Below, one piece after another: positions 28,200 through 39,779 of a DNA stretch of 64,000 bases (its first letter is position 1; every line of letters starts with the position of its first letter). A program made the position numbers and the translations under genes. This DNA is from Torreya grandis. Taxonomy: Eukaryota > Streptophyta > Pinopsida > Cupressales > Taxaceae. The notes beneath the pieces were generated by a model. The model did not search any database. It had not been told where the DNA came from and was given only the letters and a program-made list of their open reading frames with translations. The DNA lies in assembly GCA_037957365.1 (NCBI GenBank), contig JARHVA010006303.1, positions 522,501 through 586,500 on the forward strand. The letters are read 5' to 3'.

Positions 28200-28981
28200 T
28201 ACCACGTGTCCTTATGAAGCTTCTCAGAAGCCTCCAAGTGCCAATATCTATAGTCTCTTCCCTTAACTTCATTGTTTTGAGTAAAGACCATGGTGGGCCC
28301 TGGGGATGAGTGACTAAATGAAGGGAAATGCACCAAGTGTTTGTATTCCCATGACTAATAAGACTAGCAGGCCATGGCATGTGTCCCACATAGAGATCAG
28401 TAGAGGCTAACAAGTGTCATCATCCATGAGAGCTTGATTGAGCCCTAAATGTTTCTATGATGTCACAAAGGCTCGAGGAGGCAGATGCTCCCAAGTGTCG
28501 ATAGCAAAATATGCCATGTGTCCTCACCTATTCCCATGGAAGATGACACTTGGCACTTTTTTAAAGAGCAAAAGGTGCCATGTGTCAAAATAAAGGGGCA
28601 CTCATGATTCAAAGGTGCATATAGAGCCAAGGAAAGGGTTCCTTTGGATAAATTATCTGAAGGAATTCCTTTGGACATTTTGTCTGAAGGAAATGAAAGG
28701 GATGACAACCCACTAAAGGATCAAAGCTCAAAGGCCACTTAGAAGACCGCAAGGGCAAGTTACCTTTGGGAAAGGTTTGAGCCTCAAAGAGTAGCTAATG
28801 CTGCTAGGTGTCACAAGCTAAGATAGTCTCGAATGAAGCTACATAGAGTGGAACCCACTGCGTGTCTTGACCCAATGTAGCAGAAGTTGCCACGTGTCTT
28901 CATCTATGTCCTTTAGCCTCTAAAAATTTCAAAGATTATCACAATAAGATTATTTTGAAGCTACAGATGTTGCCATGTGTC
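28200..28981 (+). promoter_or_regulatory. Cluster of CACGTGTC / CATGTGTC motifs (G-box/ABRE-like)
   Basis: TGCCA(C/T)GTGTC or close variants occur at about 28201 (ACCACGTGTC), 28378, 28512, 28576, 28888 and 28971, with a CGTGTC at 28861. CACGTGTC is a plant G-box/ABA-response-like core; the CATGTGTC forms are what C-to-T decay of it would give. Located in the presumed U3 of E4. Confidence 0.55.
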
Positions 28982-29494
28982 CTCACCCACGTCACAGTGA
29001 AAAAAGACCATGGCAAGTGTGAAAGGCATAAGAGAGTTGCTAGGAAGAATGACGAGCCCACAAATGTCAAATTTGTCGCGATGAAGTGTTTATTGATTTT
29101 AGCAGACTTACAGTGTGGACCCAAATGCATTTAAAAGAGCCTAAGGCTAGCATTGAGAGAAGGAAGAGACAAAGAGGGAAACTTAGCAAAAGCTATTTCT
29201 AGTAGGTGAAGTAGTTCACCAAGTAGATATTTGGGGCTTTAAAACATTGAAAACACTATCTATTTATCCCCTTTGAGATAAATGTAGAATAGATAGTTGT
29301 GCAGCTAAGAAGGTGAATGAATGAGTGATTTGGGCTAAGGAAGAGGCACTAAGAGAGGAATCAACATGCCACAATCAAGGTAGCCACCCTGCTCTAGCAG
29401 GACCCTTCTTGACAAAACCAAGAATGCATCCAAGGCATTGAATGTGCCGAATGGGTCACTTCATTGGGATAAAGTGATAAGCCTCCCTCAGGCT

Positions 29495-29508
29495 TCTATA
29501 TATTATAA
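29495..29508 (+). promoter_or_regulatory. Probable TATA box of E4 LTR
   Basis: CTATATATTATAA followed by a CTTGTGCTAT phrase that recurs downstream (about 29665). The only strong TATA-like site upstream of the primer binding site apart from simple TA runs. Confidence 0.45.
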
Positions 29509-29970
29509 TCTCTTGTGCTATTTTTAGGGGGACCTTTTTTATTATTAGAAGTAAAACTCTACCCAAATTGAAAGCCATTACTGAGACTTTAAGCTCATAT
29601 TGTAATTCATATTATTTTATTTGAATGAGAAAATAAGTTACTTGCAAACTTTGTGCTGCTATATCTTGTGCTATCTTAGGAGAATGTTCGTATGTTTATT
29701 TCCTAGAAGCCTTCTTGTCCATTTGATTTAACAATCAAAATTAGTGGAGGTGATCAAGAAGGTGTCCTGAAGGCCAACTATGGGACAATGTTGTGCCCCC
29801 ATAAGTACCTTCAGTGTGTTTGCATTATCCTTTCCTGTGTAAAGAGCCTTGGGATGATTTGGTGCCCCCATTGTTCTTCATTTCTCTCTCTCAAGTTGCT
29901 AATCACTCAGCACCCCCATTACCAGTTACTTGCTACTTGAAAGATTCCTACTGCCTGCTGAAGAACACTT

Positions 29971-30140
29971 ATAAAAGAAGAGAAGTGCCTTTTGACATTG
30001 CACTAGGATTTCTACTATTTAGGAAGGAATCTAGCTCTTGGCTAAAAGTTGATTCTGAAAGAAGAGAAACACCTTCCCCATCACCTAAGATTTCTTCCTT
30101 GTTTATTAGCATCATCTCTGAAAAAAGAGAGATGGATGGT
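29971..30140 (+). repeat. 84-bp imperfect duplication in E4 LTR
   Basis: AAAGAAGAGA...CCTT...CTA(A/G)GATTTCT occurs at 29974 and 30058, spacing 84 bp, with a weaker third piece near 30123. Confidence 0.45.
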
Positions 30141-30166
30141 TCATCCCACCCCTGTGTCTTACTTTT

Positions 30167-30169
<3 letters not shown>

Positions 30170-30197
<28 letters not shown>
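30170..30197. repeat. (TA)n microsatellite
   Basis: A pure TA run of 28 bp near the end of the E4 LTR. Confidence 0.95.
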
Positions 30198-30200
<3 letters not shown>

Positions 30201-30363
30201 ATATAACCTCTACATATTTAATATGGAACCTCCTCTTGATGAGAGGAGAGATTTGTCCCCTTATGATGCAGTAAACCTACACATCTAGATGACCAATCTC
30301 CCTATGCTATGGTTATAGGAACTATTTTGAATGCCAGTTAGTTGGTCGACAAAATATTCACCC

Positions 30364-30382
30364 AATAGTTTTTGGCAACTCT
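30364..30382 (+). promoter_or_regulatory. E4 primer binding site (probable)
   Basis: TGGCAACTCTGTTGGGGAT resembles the TGGCGACTC(C/T)(A/G)CTGGGGA class of plant Tat-lineage primer binding sites. TGG would pair with the tRNA CCA end. I did not assign the tRNA. Confidence 0.6.
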
Positions 30383-30584
30383 GTTGGGGATGAACGTGCA
30401 GTCTGAAGCCTCAAGTTTTAGATTGAAGCAGTTCTTTCCCTTATCCATTATAGAGTTTGGTGACTCCCAATTAGTACCTACCCAACTGAGCCAATAATTT
30501 GAGGACCAAGCTATGTTAAAAATTGGTATTTTCTAACTCATTAGAAACTAAGGCCAAGAGAACCAACCAATATAAGATGATTTT

Positions 30585-31770
30585 ATTGAAACAACCATTT
30601 ATGATAAGTCAACCTATGATGAATCACCTTTCAATCTTATACTTGTTGTCAAGAAGTCTCACTCTAATGAGCTAGTATTTAATGAGTCACTTCTTAATGA
30701 TTATAAACACCTTTGGGAAAATCATTACCTTGACCATATGCCTATTTTTCAAAATCCTCCCTCTAAAAAGATAGTCTTTAAGGAGTTGTCTCTTGACATT
30801 TTTCTCATTGTTGTGGAGTCTCACTTTGACAAACTAGTCTTTATGGATCCTATTATGCCATCACAGGCGATTACTTATCCACTACCAAAAATTCAAAAGG
30901 AAATAATTGTAATAGAGCATCCATTAGATGAAGAATCAAAGTTAGATTCAAGTTCTATTCTTGAACCAATATTTGATTTAGCATCAAAATTAGAATCAAC
31001 ATCAGTCTCACCATTGGATTGAGAGTTTCTTGAGTCATAATCAAAATTAGAATTAGAATACATTCGTGGCTATTATGACATTAGTTATGCATACCTAAAA
31101 GATTAATTTGAATACATTTATGACCCTTCTATGATTTTTGAGGATGATTACTTTAGCTTTGATATGAGTTCTCCCAGTATATTCTATGAGGATTGTGCTA
31201 CCAAATCCCATTCCATTACCATTACACATACCATTACCACCAACTATCATAGACATGTAATTAAAATTCCATCTCCCACAAGTGTCGATTAGGACCAAAA
31301 AAATAATAACTCATTGAATTGCATCGATGGCAACATATCAAATGAATAAAAGTAAGGAGGCCAAGACCACAATCATATAATAGAAGAAAAATCTCTTGCT
31401 AGAACCTTTTTAGAGGCACTAGGGGATAATCAAAGTCATAACTCAACATCTTATAGTGAAACCTTTTTAGAGATGCTAGGGGAAAATGAAAGTCAAAAGT
31501 TAATGTTCCTTAGTGAAACCTTTTTAGAGATGCTAGGGGAAAATGAAAGTCAAAAGTTAATGTTCCTTAGTGAAACCTTCTCAAAGGTACTATGAGATAA
31601 TCAAGACAACTTTATTGGTAGAAACCTCTTCGAGGTGCCGATAATGGAGCACAAAATTTCTTCACTACTTGATGAAGACATTATCAAAGATCAAATCAAA
31701 ATATATTCCTATCTATAGCCTAATAAATGGTAGGTACTCACAAGCCTAAACAATAGAGTAATCTAGTGGT
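30585..31770 (+). pseudogene. E4 decayed reading frame after the PBS, with 19-residue repeats
   Basis: One plus-strand frame can be followed for nearly 400 codons with about ten stops. It includes an open block at 30738-31022, rich in Glu, Ser, Pro and Asp, and four tandem 19-residue repeats at 31401-31628 with core ETFLEMLGENESQ. I recognise no domain. Its place directly after the LTR and PBS fits the additional first reading frame that Ogre/Tat elements have ahead of gag, but similarity to those proteins was not seen. The alternative is an untranslated leader with fortuitous coding look; the in-frame 57-bp unit argues against that. Confidence 0.5.
31401..31628 (+). repeat. 57-bp tandem repeat, four units, in frame
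   Basis: Units start at about 31401, 31458, 31515 and 31572, each beginning (G)AAACCTTTTTAGAG. The second and third are nearly identical; the outer ones are diverged. A fifth fragment starts near 31620. The length 57 is a multiple of three and keeps the reading frame of 30585-31770. Confidence 0.9.
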
Positions 31771-32611
31771 TTTATCAAGAGAATATTCAAAATTCTTCAG
31801 CCCTACCACATCCAAAGTTATGTTAAATCTAGAATTAATAATATTGTGTGTGCTTAAAAATCTCAATATTCATTTATTTCCCATCCATTATTCATTCCAT
31901 TATACTCCACCATTATATTTTCAAATAAAATCTATCATCCAACATTTATCCATATTTATCATCCATGGTCACACTTTCCTTTACAAAGGCTACAAAGAGA
32001 CCTTGTCTTAATGATTGAAGGAATCAACATCAATGATTGTTGAATATCATAAAAAAATCAGTGGCATATAAATCTACAACCAATTCTCAATAGAGTAATA
32101 ATTCAGATGAGGTGTAGGCTAGTAATTTACATGATTTATTATTTTAGCTATATCATTTATTGATTAAGTTGTGTATCTCCACTTTAACATGAATAAAAGA
32201 ATCATTTATCATACCTAGGATAGAACTAAACATGTACCATATGATATCAAGTTATCAATCCTTTTTCCATTGTCACATATCCTAACCATTTGCATTATCA
32301 CTTAGGGGTAACCTTACTATCATTTTATCCAATCTATCAGAACAATCATTTTAATAACTAATCATTATCCTCAAATCAATACCAGACCATCCAACCATTC
32401 TATTCCTACTTGAATAAACATGTTTTGAATCTTATCAACCTAGCTTGTTTGACCTTGGTTCATCCATTGGTTTCATGTTTTCAACATACTAAATCAAATT
32501 TGTTTTAGAAGTTACTTCAAGCATTTCAGATAGAGGTAGTATTTTTTAGTATGACAAAAGTTTTGGTAGTTGCATATTTTATTTCTTATTCCCTTATCAA
32601 GCTATTTATGT

Positions 32612-34300
32612 GAGCCTGATTATATTTCCTGCTGGGGAAAATCAGTGTTCATCAATCTTGATACTAATTATATCACCTACTGGGGCAAATTGGTATCATT
32701 GATCTATCAATTTTATCCTAGTTATAAGCACCCATGGGTAAACTATGGGCAACATTTGTTTATGGTGCCTTTACATATTACCTAGCCATTATTATGCCAT
32801 ACTATGTCATCATACCAATTGTGCCTATTTTGTTTGAATTGGCTACTACACTAGTCAAATTCCTCTACTATGAGGTGAACTATTATGAACTAAATCCATT
32901 TTGGGATTATATGGGTCATATTTGATTCATGTTAATGTCATCTTAGTCCCCCTTCAGTAATACTCTCACCATTTTATGAACAACCTAAGCCACACTCTCA
33001 CCATTTTACGAGCATCTTAAGCAATTATCTCACCATTTTGTGAGCTTGAACCCTTTAATATCTTGTCATTATTGATTGAGTTTAGATATTAAAAAAATTC
33101 AAAAACATTTGAAAGTCATTTAGAAAAACAAAAAAACATTGACCACTTCTTTCCCTTAAGGATTCTGGGAACTCTCACTAAGCGACATACAAATCACTTT
33201 TTCCTTAGTTTCCCCATATTTTTTGGCCTTTTATACTACACTATCCCCATTTAATGAGTTCATCCCTAATTTTCTATCACATCCATCATGTTTTCTATCA
33301 ATCATCATTTTCTTCCTTTTTCTTGGGAGAACTATATTTGGCTTAAAGTTTTGTTGGATCATCATATCCATAGAACTATGTAGGCAATGTCTACTTGCCT
33401 AGGACATATGGAGATATCTCAGCCACTTCCTTTTCTTCTATTCTGACATAATGTTTATTTTTTCATTTGTCTCTTAGTTTCTAGGGGCCATTTTTATCAT
33501 GTTATTTATCTTAACATATAGACTAACACTTATTTATTTCTTTGTTTGTCTTGTTTGTTTGTTTCCTTGTTTGTTTATTTGTGTGTATGTTTGTTTGCTT
33601 TAATAAATATGGCCTTGATTCATTATATGTGTGTTCATTGGGTGATTCCTTGAAAATTATTCTTGAGTATATCCATATTCAAATGTCTACATTGTCATCA
33701 TGTTTTTTTATCATCAATGTAATTATTTTTCATTGAGTATCAGATATCTAGAGTCAGTTCTTATGCATATTTTGGCTAAGCCCCATGGTGTTCTATCATG
33801 AGGCACACCATAAAATGCTACAACAAAAATTACCTTTGAAAGGTATACACCATCAATGTATCATCATCATTTCCTATGCACTATCATTAGCAATAATCCC
33901 AATCCAATCCCAATAATATCCAAATTAGAGTAATTAAGTAACAAAATAATTTCAACCTTTCTTATTTTGGATGAGCATCTCCCTACTATAAGTTTTTCCT
34001 AAATCATCTTTATCCTCTTTATCAAGTTATCAATCATTAGCCATCAATCATATTTTTTAATCAAGGTGTACTACATCAACATTATACACCATCGCACATG
34101 CATTCTCAATGATTATATTTCCTACTAGGGAAAATCATTGTCTTATCACTAATTTTCCTTTCCTTTTTATCTATTCGAACTGGGGCAGCTCCATCTCCTC
34201 CATGATTATATCACTCGCTAGGGCAAACCATTATTTTATCATACCCAATTGCCATTATCGAGGTAAAATGCTTACAATTACCTTTGGGAAAACCATTTTA
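32612..34300 (+). repeat. Degenerate ~48-bp units in two clusters
   Basis: The phrase ATTATAT(T/C)(T/A)CCT(A/G)CTGGGG(A/C)AAA occurs at 32618 and 32666 (48 bp apart), with a worn unit near 32714, and again at 34110 and 34203 with intermediate weaker units. The two clusters are 1.4 kb apart, with unrelated-looking DNA between. Confidence 0.5.
32962..33050 (+). repeat. 32-bp tandem repeat, three units
   Basis: TCTCACCATTTTA(T/C)GA followed by CTTAAGCA or variant occurs at 32963, 32995 and 33027. Confidence 0.85.
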
Positions 34301-34578
34301 CACCATCCCAATTGTATTTATTAGTGATTTTTCCCAAATTTGGGTGAATCATTATGTTTTCACCCCATCGTATTCATTTATTCAATACCCTTGTTTCAGT
34401 TCTTTCTTTTGAGGGATTGTTTACCAACCTACTTACCTACTACTCCCTTGAGGGGGTAGTTATAGTTAAATCATTACCATTATAGTTGTAAGCATAAAGA
34501 ACCATTTTATTATTTAAAAAGATGTTACTATGCTTATAGCTTATAACATCTTCCCAAATAAGGGAAAACTATAGACAT

Positions 34579-35008
34579 GTAAATTTGTCAACCAATGGTT
34601 TTGCATCAGACTATTGGACCAATTCTTACCAATCATCAAACATTTAACCTAAGAATTTCTATTAGTCTCAAATTTAGATTTATAACCTCGAATTAAATCA
34701 ATTTATCCTATTAAATCAATTAAACAAGGAAAATACACACATTGAATTAATCAAAATTAAACAAATGACCAAATACCTAGAAATAATTAATTAACTTGCA
34801 CACCCTAATAAAAATCAATTAGTAAGTTAAATAAATTTCAAATTCTAATTGAGTTCACCCATGAGCTAATAAATAAATAAAATTAATTATTAAAAAGTAA
34901 ATTCAAGATCATATTAGAACATTCTAGAATGCACTCATTACCTTTGTGAGTTGTCACTTTCAGAAAATATCTTAAAAAATATCCTAGGAATATGCTAAAC
35001 TCAACCAA
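34579..35008 (+). repeat. LTR family F, copy a, left part (split by E3)
   Basis: Similar to the reverse complement of 49126-49996 and to 62166-63197. Shared landmarks are a TGTA start, CCAATTCTTACCAA, AACCTAAGAAT, a conserved AATTAATTAA region and CCTTTGTGAGTTGT. It breaks off exactly at the E3 left boundary and continues at 41936; the two parts add up to about 960 bp, in line with the other copies (871 and 1032 bp). Confidence 0.75.
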
Positions 35009-35174
35009 TGATCTGTAAACTAAAAATACAAGTGTAGTACATCTAAAAAACACTTTTTCACATTTAAGAGATCCTTCAATTTCTCAATTTTTTTGTTTAA
35101 TTTTGTATAAATAAATTAAAACCAGAATTAAAATGAAGATCAAAATTAAATAATAATTAGATAAAATTAAAAAA

Positions 35175-35290
35175 ATTCACCAGCAAATTGATAATGGAGT
35201 TTGGCTTCAATAGCCTATCTCTAAGAATCAAAGAAAATTAAAAGAATTCACCAACAAATTGATAACAGAGTTTGGCTTCAAGTGCAGACC
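35175..35290 (-). repeat. 71-bp tandem duplication in E3 3' LTR only
   Basis: ATTCACCA(G/A)CAAATTGATAA and GAGTTTGGCTTCAA occur twice, 71 bp apart. The 5' LTR has a single copy near 40985. Confidence 0.85.
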
Positions 35291-35494
35291 ATTCTTATTA
35301 ATTATGTGCAATGAATGGCTTCTAAAATCAATAAAAGTCTTCAATTCACCTTCTCTGATCTTTGCTTTTCCATAATAATATCTCTCAGACCTAAAAATAA
35401 TGGCCCAAAGCCATACAAAGCAAGAATAAGACTTTATCCTTCTTAAATCTCTTTACACAGTCATATTTCTCCTCCTCTTCAAGTAGCATTTTGT

Positions 35495-35505
35495 TCCTTA
35501 TATAT
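35495..35505 (-). promoter_or_regulatory. TATA box of E3 3' LTR
   Basis: ATATATAAGGA on the minus strand, aligned with TATATAAGGA at 41261-41270. Confidence 0.6.
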
Positions 35506-35514
35506 CACTTCGAC

Positions 35515-35585
35515 CTCCATAGCTCAAGTCGTCAAAGGCTATTCCTTTTACACCAAAGGTGCAAGGTTCAAATTGCTGGCCTCCT
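35515..35585 (+). other. tRNA-like A/B box pair in E3 3' LTR (SINE-head-like)
   Basis: TAGCTCAAGTCG at 35520-35531 resembles a Pol III A box and GGTTCAAATT at 35565-35574 a B box, 45 bp apart as in tRNA genes. It is the partner of the better preserved pair in the 5' LTR (41286 and 41331). Confidence 0.5.
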
Positions 35586-36171
35586 CTTTAAGCACTTTGG
35601 AAACCATTAGCCTCCTCCTTTGGTGCATTTGGCTCATCTTTATACCACATTTATTGGGGAATAATAGTTTGCATGCTTAATATAGGTTGGTCAGTCCCTT
35701 TTCAAATGTTGACATCTACTTTAAAGGAGACTTAGGCACTAGCTTAGGCCACCATTAGACTTGGTCATTGCATGGTTTGTGTGGCAACATGGTTGCTAGT
35801 GCATGTTGGTTGGTGGTGTCTTATTTCAAAGTGATAAACATTTGAAACTTGAATACAATTTCTCAAACAATAAAATATGAATAAAAAACAAACACCAAAT
35901 GAATTTATTTTTTTGCACCAGATCATTTTGCCACATGTCAAATGGCTATTGGTCCACTTGGCATATTTAAATAGTGCCATGTCACTTTTGACACCCATTA
36001 TTCACCTATCACAAGATTTCTTCAACTAGCTATATCGTGAACATCTAGACTCTATTTTTCATTCTAGAAGAAGCGCTAGAAAGCTCTCAATGAAGTCTAT
36101 GATGTGCAAATGATTTGACCAAAATTTGAAGACTTTCAAAAATGGAATGGTACATAGATCCACCTAGATTA

Positions 36172-36180
36172 CTCCTCCAC
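36172..36180 (-). promoter_or_regulatory. E3 polypurine tract
   Basis: GTGGAGGAG on the minus strand, directly before the 3' LTR. Confidence 0.75.
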
Positions 36181-36212
36181 ATTGGGAACTTTTGGACCTC
36201 TGAAAGTTGAAA

Positions 36213-36440
36213 TTAATTTGTAATGACGTGAGGGTATTTTTCCCTCACCTTTCTAACTTCCATCCATTTGGCCTTGTTTGGGTGCATCCCTTTGAGACCA
36301 ACACAAAGATATTTAACATTACCTCTTCATGAAGTCTGTATTTTCCTATCAAGTATAGTATCTTCCTACAATTCTCTTAGATATTCAAGAGAAAAATCAT
36401 GAATGAAAGGAATGGATACACTTTCATCATGATCAATTAT
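36213..36440 (-). pseudogene. E3 C-terminal chromodomain
   Basis: The end of the polyprotein reads EDTILDRKIQTS, then after one stop GNVKYLCVGLKGMHP and KAKWMEVRKVREKYPHV, ending in TAA at 36213-36215. The pattern (ILDRK, YL-V--KG, W-----V----P) is that of the chromodomain at the integrase C terminus in chromoviruses, which binds modified histones and steers insertion to heterochromatin. The usual aromatic WKG is changed to LKG. About 45 residues, normal for the domain. Confidence 0.75.
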
Positions 36441-37600
36441 CATTGGAGGTTCATACAATTTCAGATTTTCCACATTCACAACTAAATAAATATGCATGTA
36501 AGATGGTAAATCTAATCAGAATGCATTTGTGCCAATTTTTTCCATTATCTGAAAAGGACCATACCAGATTGGTTTCAACTTTTTACCTTCACCTATCAGT
36601 CTTTCCTTATGAATGTGAAGCCATACCATATCACCTATAATAAATTGGTGATCAATATGATGTTTGTAATGCTTGGCTTTGTACTTGGCTTGACTTTTCT
36701 CCAATTGAGTATGAACATTCTGATGTATAATCTATATTTTTTCAATGAACTTCTTAGCTCAAATGGCTTCTTTTGGTTCACCAACAGCTGTATCCTATCC
36801 ATATCAAACATCTAGAGGAGATTTAGGCAAGTATCCATAACAAACATCAAATGGAGATTTTATAGTAGAAGAATGAAGTGCTCAGTTATGTGCATGTTGT
36901 ATGTAACACAATTTTTCATCACATAAATTTGGATGTTTATTTCTATAACCCCTAAGCAAATGTGCCACAGTGCAGTTCACAACCTCTATTTGTCCATCGG
37001 TTTATGGATGAAATGCAGTGCTCTTTTTTTATTTAGTGTCCATTAGTCCCCACAAAATTGACCAAAACTCCCCAATAAATTGACAATCTTGATCAAAAAT
37101 AATTAAAGTAGGAAAACCAAAATGAACCCATACATGTTCAAAGAACAAGTGTGTAGTGCCTTCACTAGTAATTTGCCTAGTGCAAGGAATCAAAACACAC
37201 ATTTTGATAAATCTATCCATAACCACATATAAATAGTCATGTTTTCTTTATGTCATTGGCAACCCCCCCACAAAATCCATGGAGATACTTTCCCAGGGGC
37301 GAGTAGGAACAGGTAGAGGAGTGTAAAGCCCATTTTCCTATTGCTAGGTTTACTTGTGGCATAAAGAATACATCCCTTAATATATTTAGCAACATTTTCA
37401 TACATATGAGGCCAGTAACAATACATTTTCAAATGTGCAACCATTTTACCAACTCCAAAGTGACCAAAAATAAGAGAAGTATGTGCTTCTCTAATCATGT
37501 GTGCCCTCTCATTTTGAGGAATACATAGTTTATCCAAATGATACAAAAGATCATTGTGTACATGATAGTCTAATTCTTCTACTTGTCTACTACTCATCAA
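36440..37600 (-). pseudogene. E3 integrase
   Basis: 37253-37600 encodes the zinc-binding part (HTSLIFGHFGVGKM, YWPHMYENVAKYIKGC); the second Cys of the HHCC motif is unclear. A frameshift near 37310 moves the first catalytic segment, ISMDFVGGLP, into another frame. 37029-37226 gives VMDRFIKM and IIFDQDCQFIGEFW with the second Asp; GQIEVVN at about 36985 keeps the catalytic Glu, so the DDE triad is complete. 36516-36704 holds the C-terminal GDMVWLHIHKERL and YGPFQIMEKIG. Stops are few; some are TAG or TAA at Gln-like or Arg-like positions. Confidence 0.9.
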
Positions 37601-37739
37601 GTCTTTATAAACATCCTAAAAATCAAGATCATTAACATATTATTCTTTATAACTTTCATGAGATAAAGAACCATGTTGTAAAATAATAGATGCAACAACC
37701 ATAGGAGGCCTAGATAGCATATCTCTAACCTTATTCTGA

Positions 37740-38113
37740 ATACCTTTTTTATACCTGATCACAAGATGAAATAGTTGTAAGAAACCCATCCAATGAAAAT
37801 GTCTAGACTGTTGTAATTTGGTTTGTGATTGGAGATACTATAAGCGCTAATGATCTATATGTATTATTGTTTCTTTGCCCATTAAGTAATGTTTCCATTT
37901 TTTAACACTTTGAACTAATGCATACAATTCCTTATCATAAGTTGCATATTTTCTTACTGCACTTGTAAAGGTCTCAGAATGATAACGAATTGGTTTCTTA
38001 CCTTGCATTAAAATAACTCCCATAACATACTCACTTGCATCCATGTTGATCTCAAATGGTTGTTGTATATCAGGAAGTGCCAAGACCAGAGCAGTACTTA
38101 TCTTTTCTTTCAA
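37740..38113 (-). pseudogene. E3 RNase H
   Basis: Open at 37847-38113: INMDASEYVMGVILMQ with the first catalytic Asp, PIRYHSETF, YATYDKELYALVQSVKKW with the catalytic Glu, and HYLMGKETIIHIDH. The end is broken by stops but a DMLSRPP-like segment is visible at about 37715. Directly follows RT. Confidence 0.9.
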
Positions 38114-38119
38114 AGTGTC

Positions 38120-38960
38120 GAAGGCTTTTTGATGTTTGCCTCCCCACTAAAAGACTTGTTTCACACTTGTCAAAGAATGTAAAGCTGATGCAATATATGA
38201 AAATTGAGCAATAAAATTTCACCAAAATTTTACTACACCAAGAAAACTTCTAACCTTAGTTGTGTTAGTGGGTGTAGGCCAATTAACAATGACTACCACT
38301 TTTTTAGGATCAATTTTCAATTCACCATATCCTATAATGTAACCCAAGTATATCAAAGAGGTCTTGCTAAATTCACATTTTGACATTTTTAGCTAAAGGT
38401 TTTCCTTTCATAATGCATCCATGAATTTCTTAATGTGGATCACATGCTCTTCCCAAGACTTGCTAAAAATCAATATATCATCTAAGTAAACTATAACAAA
38501 ATCATCAAGGAACTATCTAAAAACATCATTCATCAATCTCATGAATGTAGCTGGGGCATTACACAACTCAAAAGGCATAAAAAGCCATTCAAACAATCCC
38601 TATTTTTTTTTGAAGGTGATTTTCCACACATCACCTTCATTAATTCTTACTTGATGATATCCACTTCTCAAATCTAGATTAGTGAAATAAATAACATGTT
38701 TTAATTAATCCAATAAATTATCAATAGGAGGAAGAGGGTAGCAATTCTTAATAGTAATTTTGTTTAAAGCATGAACATCAACACACATTCACCAAGTGCC
38801 ATCTTTCTTTGGCACCAAAATAATTGGTGAACCAATAGGAGATGAACTTGGATGAATAACACCACTATCGAATATATCCATTACCTTTGTTTGACTTCCA
38901 CATTTTCCACCACTGATAACCTGTACATGCCAATGTTAGGGAGAGGAGAATCCTACAATA
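38120..38960 (-). pseudogene. E3 reverse transcriptase
   Basis: Motifs in order on the minus strand: [72 protein letters not shown] (catalytic YLDD at 38477-38488) and KTSLIYLGYII. Connection segments NWPTPTNTTKVRSFLG and TLKEKISTALVLA lead into RNase H. Most damage is isolated stops rather than frameshifts. Confidence 0.9.
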
Positions 38961-39079
38961 GCTAAATTTCATGTTGAACTCCCCATTTATGGGGCAATCC
39001 CTTAGGATCCTAAAATACATCATCATAAGAAGAAATGATTTCAACCAATTAATTCTTGTGTCTAGGATCACAATTTTCC

Positions 39080-39675
39080 AAAGCCTGAGAATATTATTTT
39101 TCCTTAGACTTAATCAACATGAGACAAAAAGTCTTGCTTGAATTAACTAGTCTTTTCATTTGCCCTACTATAACCAAGGAAAGACTTGTTCTAATGTGAT
39201 GTGCTCTAACTATATATTCAATGCCATCCTTAACAAGCAAGTATTTATTCTCCTCTCTATAAAAGATTTCTTTTCTATCATAAAGATATGGGCTTCCCAA
39301 AACAATCCCACATATGTCCAATGGAATAACATCGAACTCAACCTCATCTATGAACTTGGATGTGATAGAAAACCTCAATCTACAAGTTTGTGAGACTTGT
39401 AGCTTTGCATTATCACACACCCAACCTAGTGGATAAGGCTTTGGATGGGGATTGGTTTGTAATCCTAGCTTCTTAACAACCTATTCAAGAATTAAATTTT
39501 CTTGTGAACCACTATCAAATAGAGTGTCAATCTTAGTATGTTTTGAAACAACTCTAATGTGGAACAATTCATTTCTTTTCTTATCAACATGCACAGAATT
39601 TTGTTTGGAAGAAGATGCATCATTTGATGACTTAGTTATATAAACTAAAAGAGAAAAATCACTATGTAATCCCAT
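39080..39675 (-). pseudogene. E3 aspartic protease
   Basis: 39481-39675 contains DTLFDSGSQENLI with an intact D-S-G catalytic triad at about 39505-39520. 39094-39420 continues with FIDEVEFDVIPLDICGIVLGSPYL, the usual second half of plant chromovirus proteases. The two blocks are separated by one stop and adjoin Gag upstream. Confidence 0.85.
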
Positions 39676-39779
39676 AATTGTGATCTTAGTTTCATCACGT
39701 CAATCTGAACCTAAGTCTTGAACCATAGAATTAGCCTTCTTTTCTTTATTTTTAAACCTCTTAGGCCTTAACTCAGGAT

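Larger units (their letters stand above)
28131..30360 (+). repeat. E4: 3' part of a long LTR (start not located)
   Basis: The inferred LTR is placed by its end: a primer-binding-site-like sequence at 30364 follows, and a TATATATTATAA box lies about 860 bp upstream at 29497. The DNA is richer in G and C than its neighbours and contains repeated G-box-like motifs. There is no second copy in the window, so the left boundary is unknown and could lie further left than given. I see no coding domain in it. Confidence 0.5.
31771..34578. other. Non-coding, presumably E4 internal; several minor repeats
   Basis: AT-rich with no recognised domain. It contains a 32-bp tandem repeat at 32962-33050 and degenerate units of about 48 bp near 32.6-32.75 and 34.1-34.3 kb (separate entries). 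A TTTG/TTTGT-rich run lies at 33541-33600. Confidence 0.5.
35009..36171 (-). repeat. E3 3' LTR
   Basis: Begins TGATCTGTAAAC on the plus strand and ends TAGATTA, against GGATCA in the other LTR, so the element-sense start is mutated from TG to TA. Compared with the 5' LTR it has an extra tandem copy of about 71 bp (35175 and 35246). Confidence 0.9.

Noticed and set aside
28159..29130. Three minus-strand open frames of 60-84 codons
   Set aside because: They lie in the E4 LTR, do not resemble any protein, and are explained by the lower AT content there.
31401..31628. CRISPR-like array
   Set aside because: The 57-bp units are contiguous, without unique spacers, and keep a reading frame; a tandem coding repeat in plant DNA.
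33542..33736. Phe/Val/Cys-rich small frame
   Set aside because: Arises from a TTTG/TTTGT repeat; no start context or similarity.
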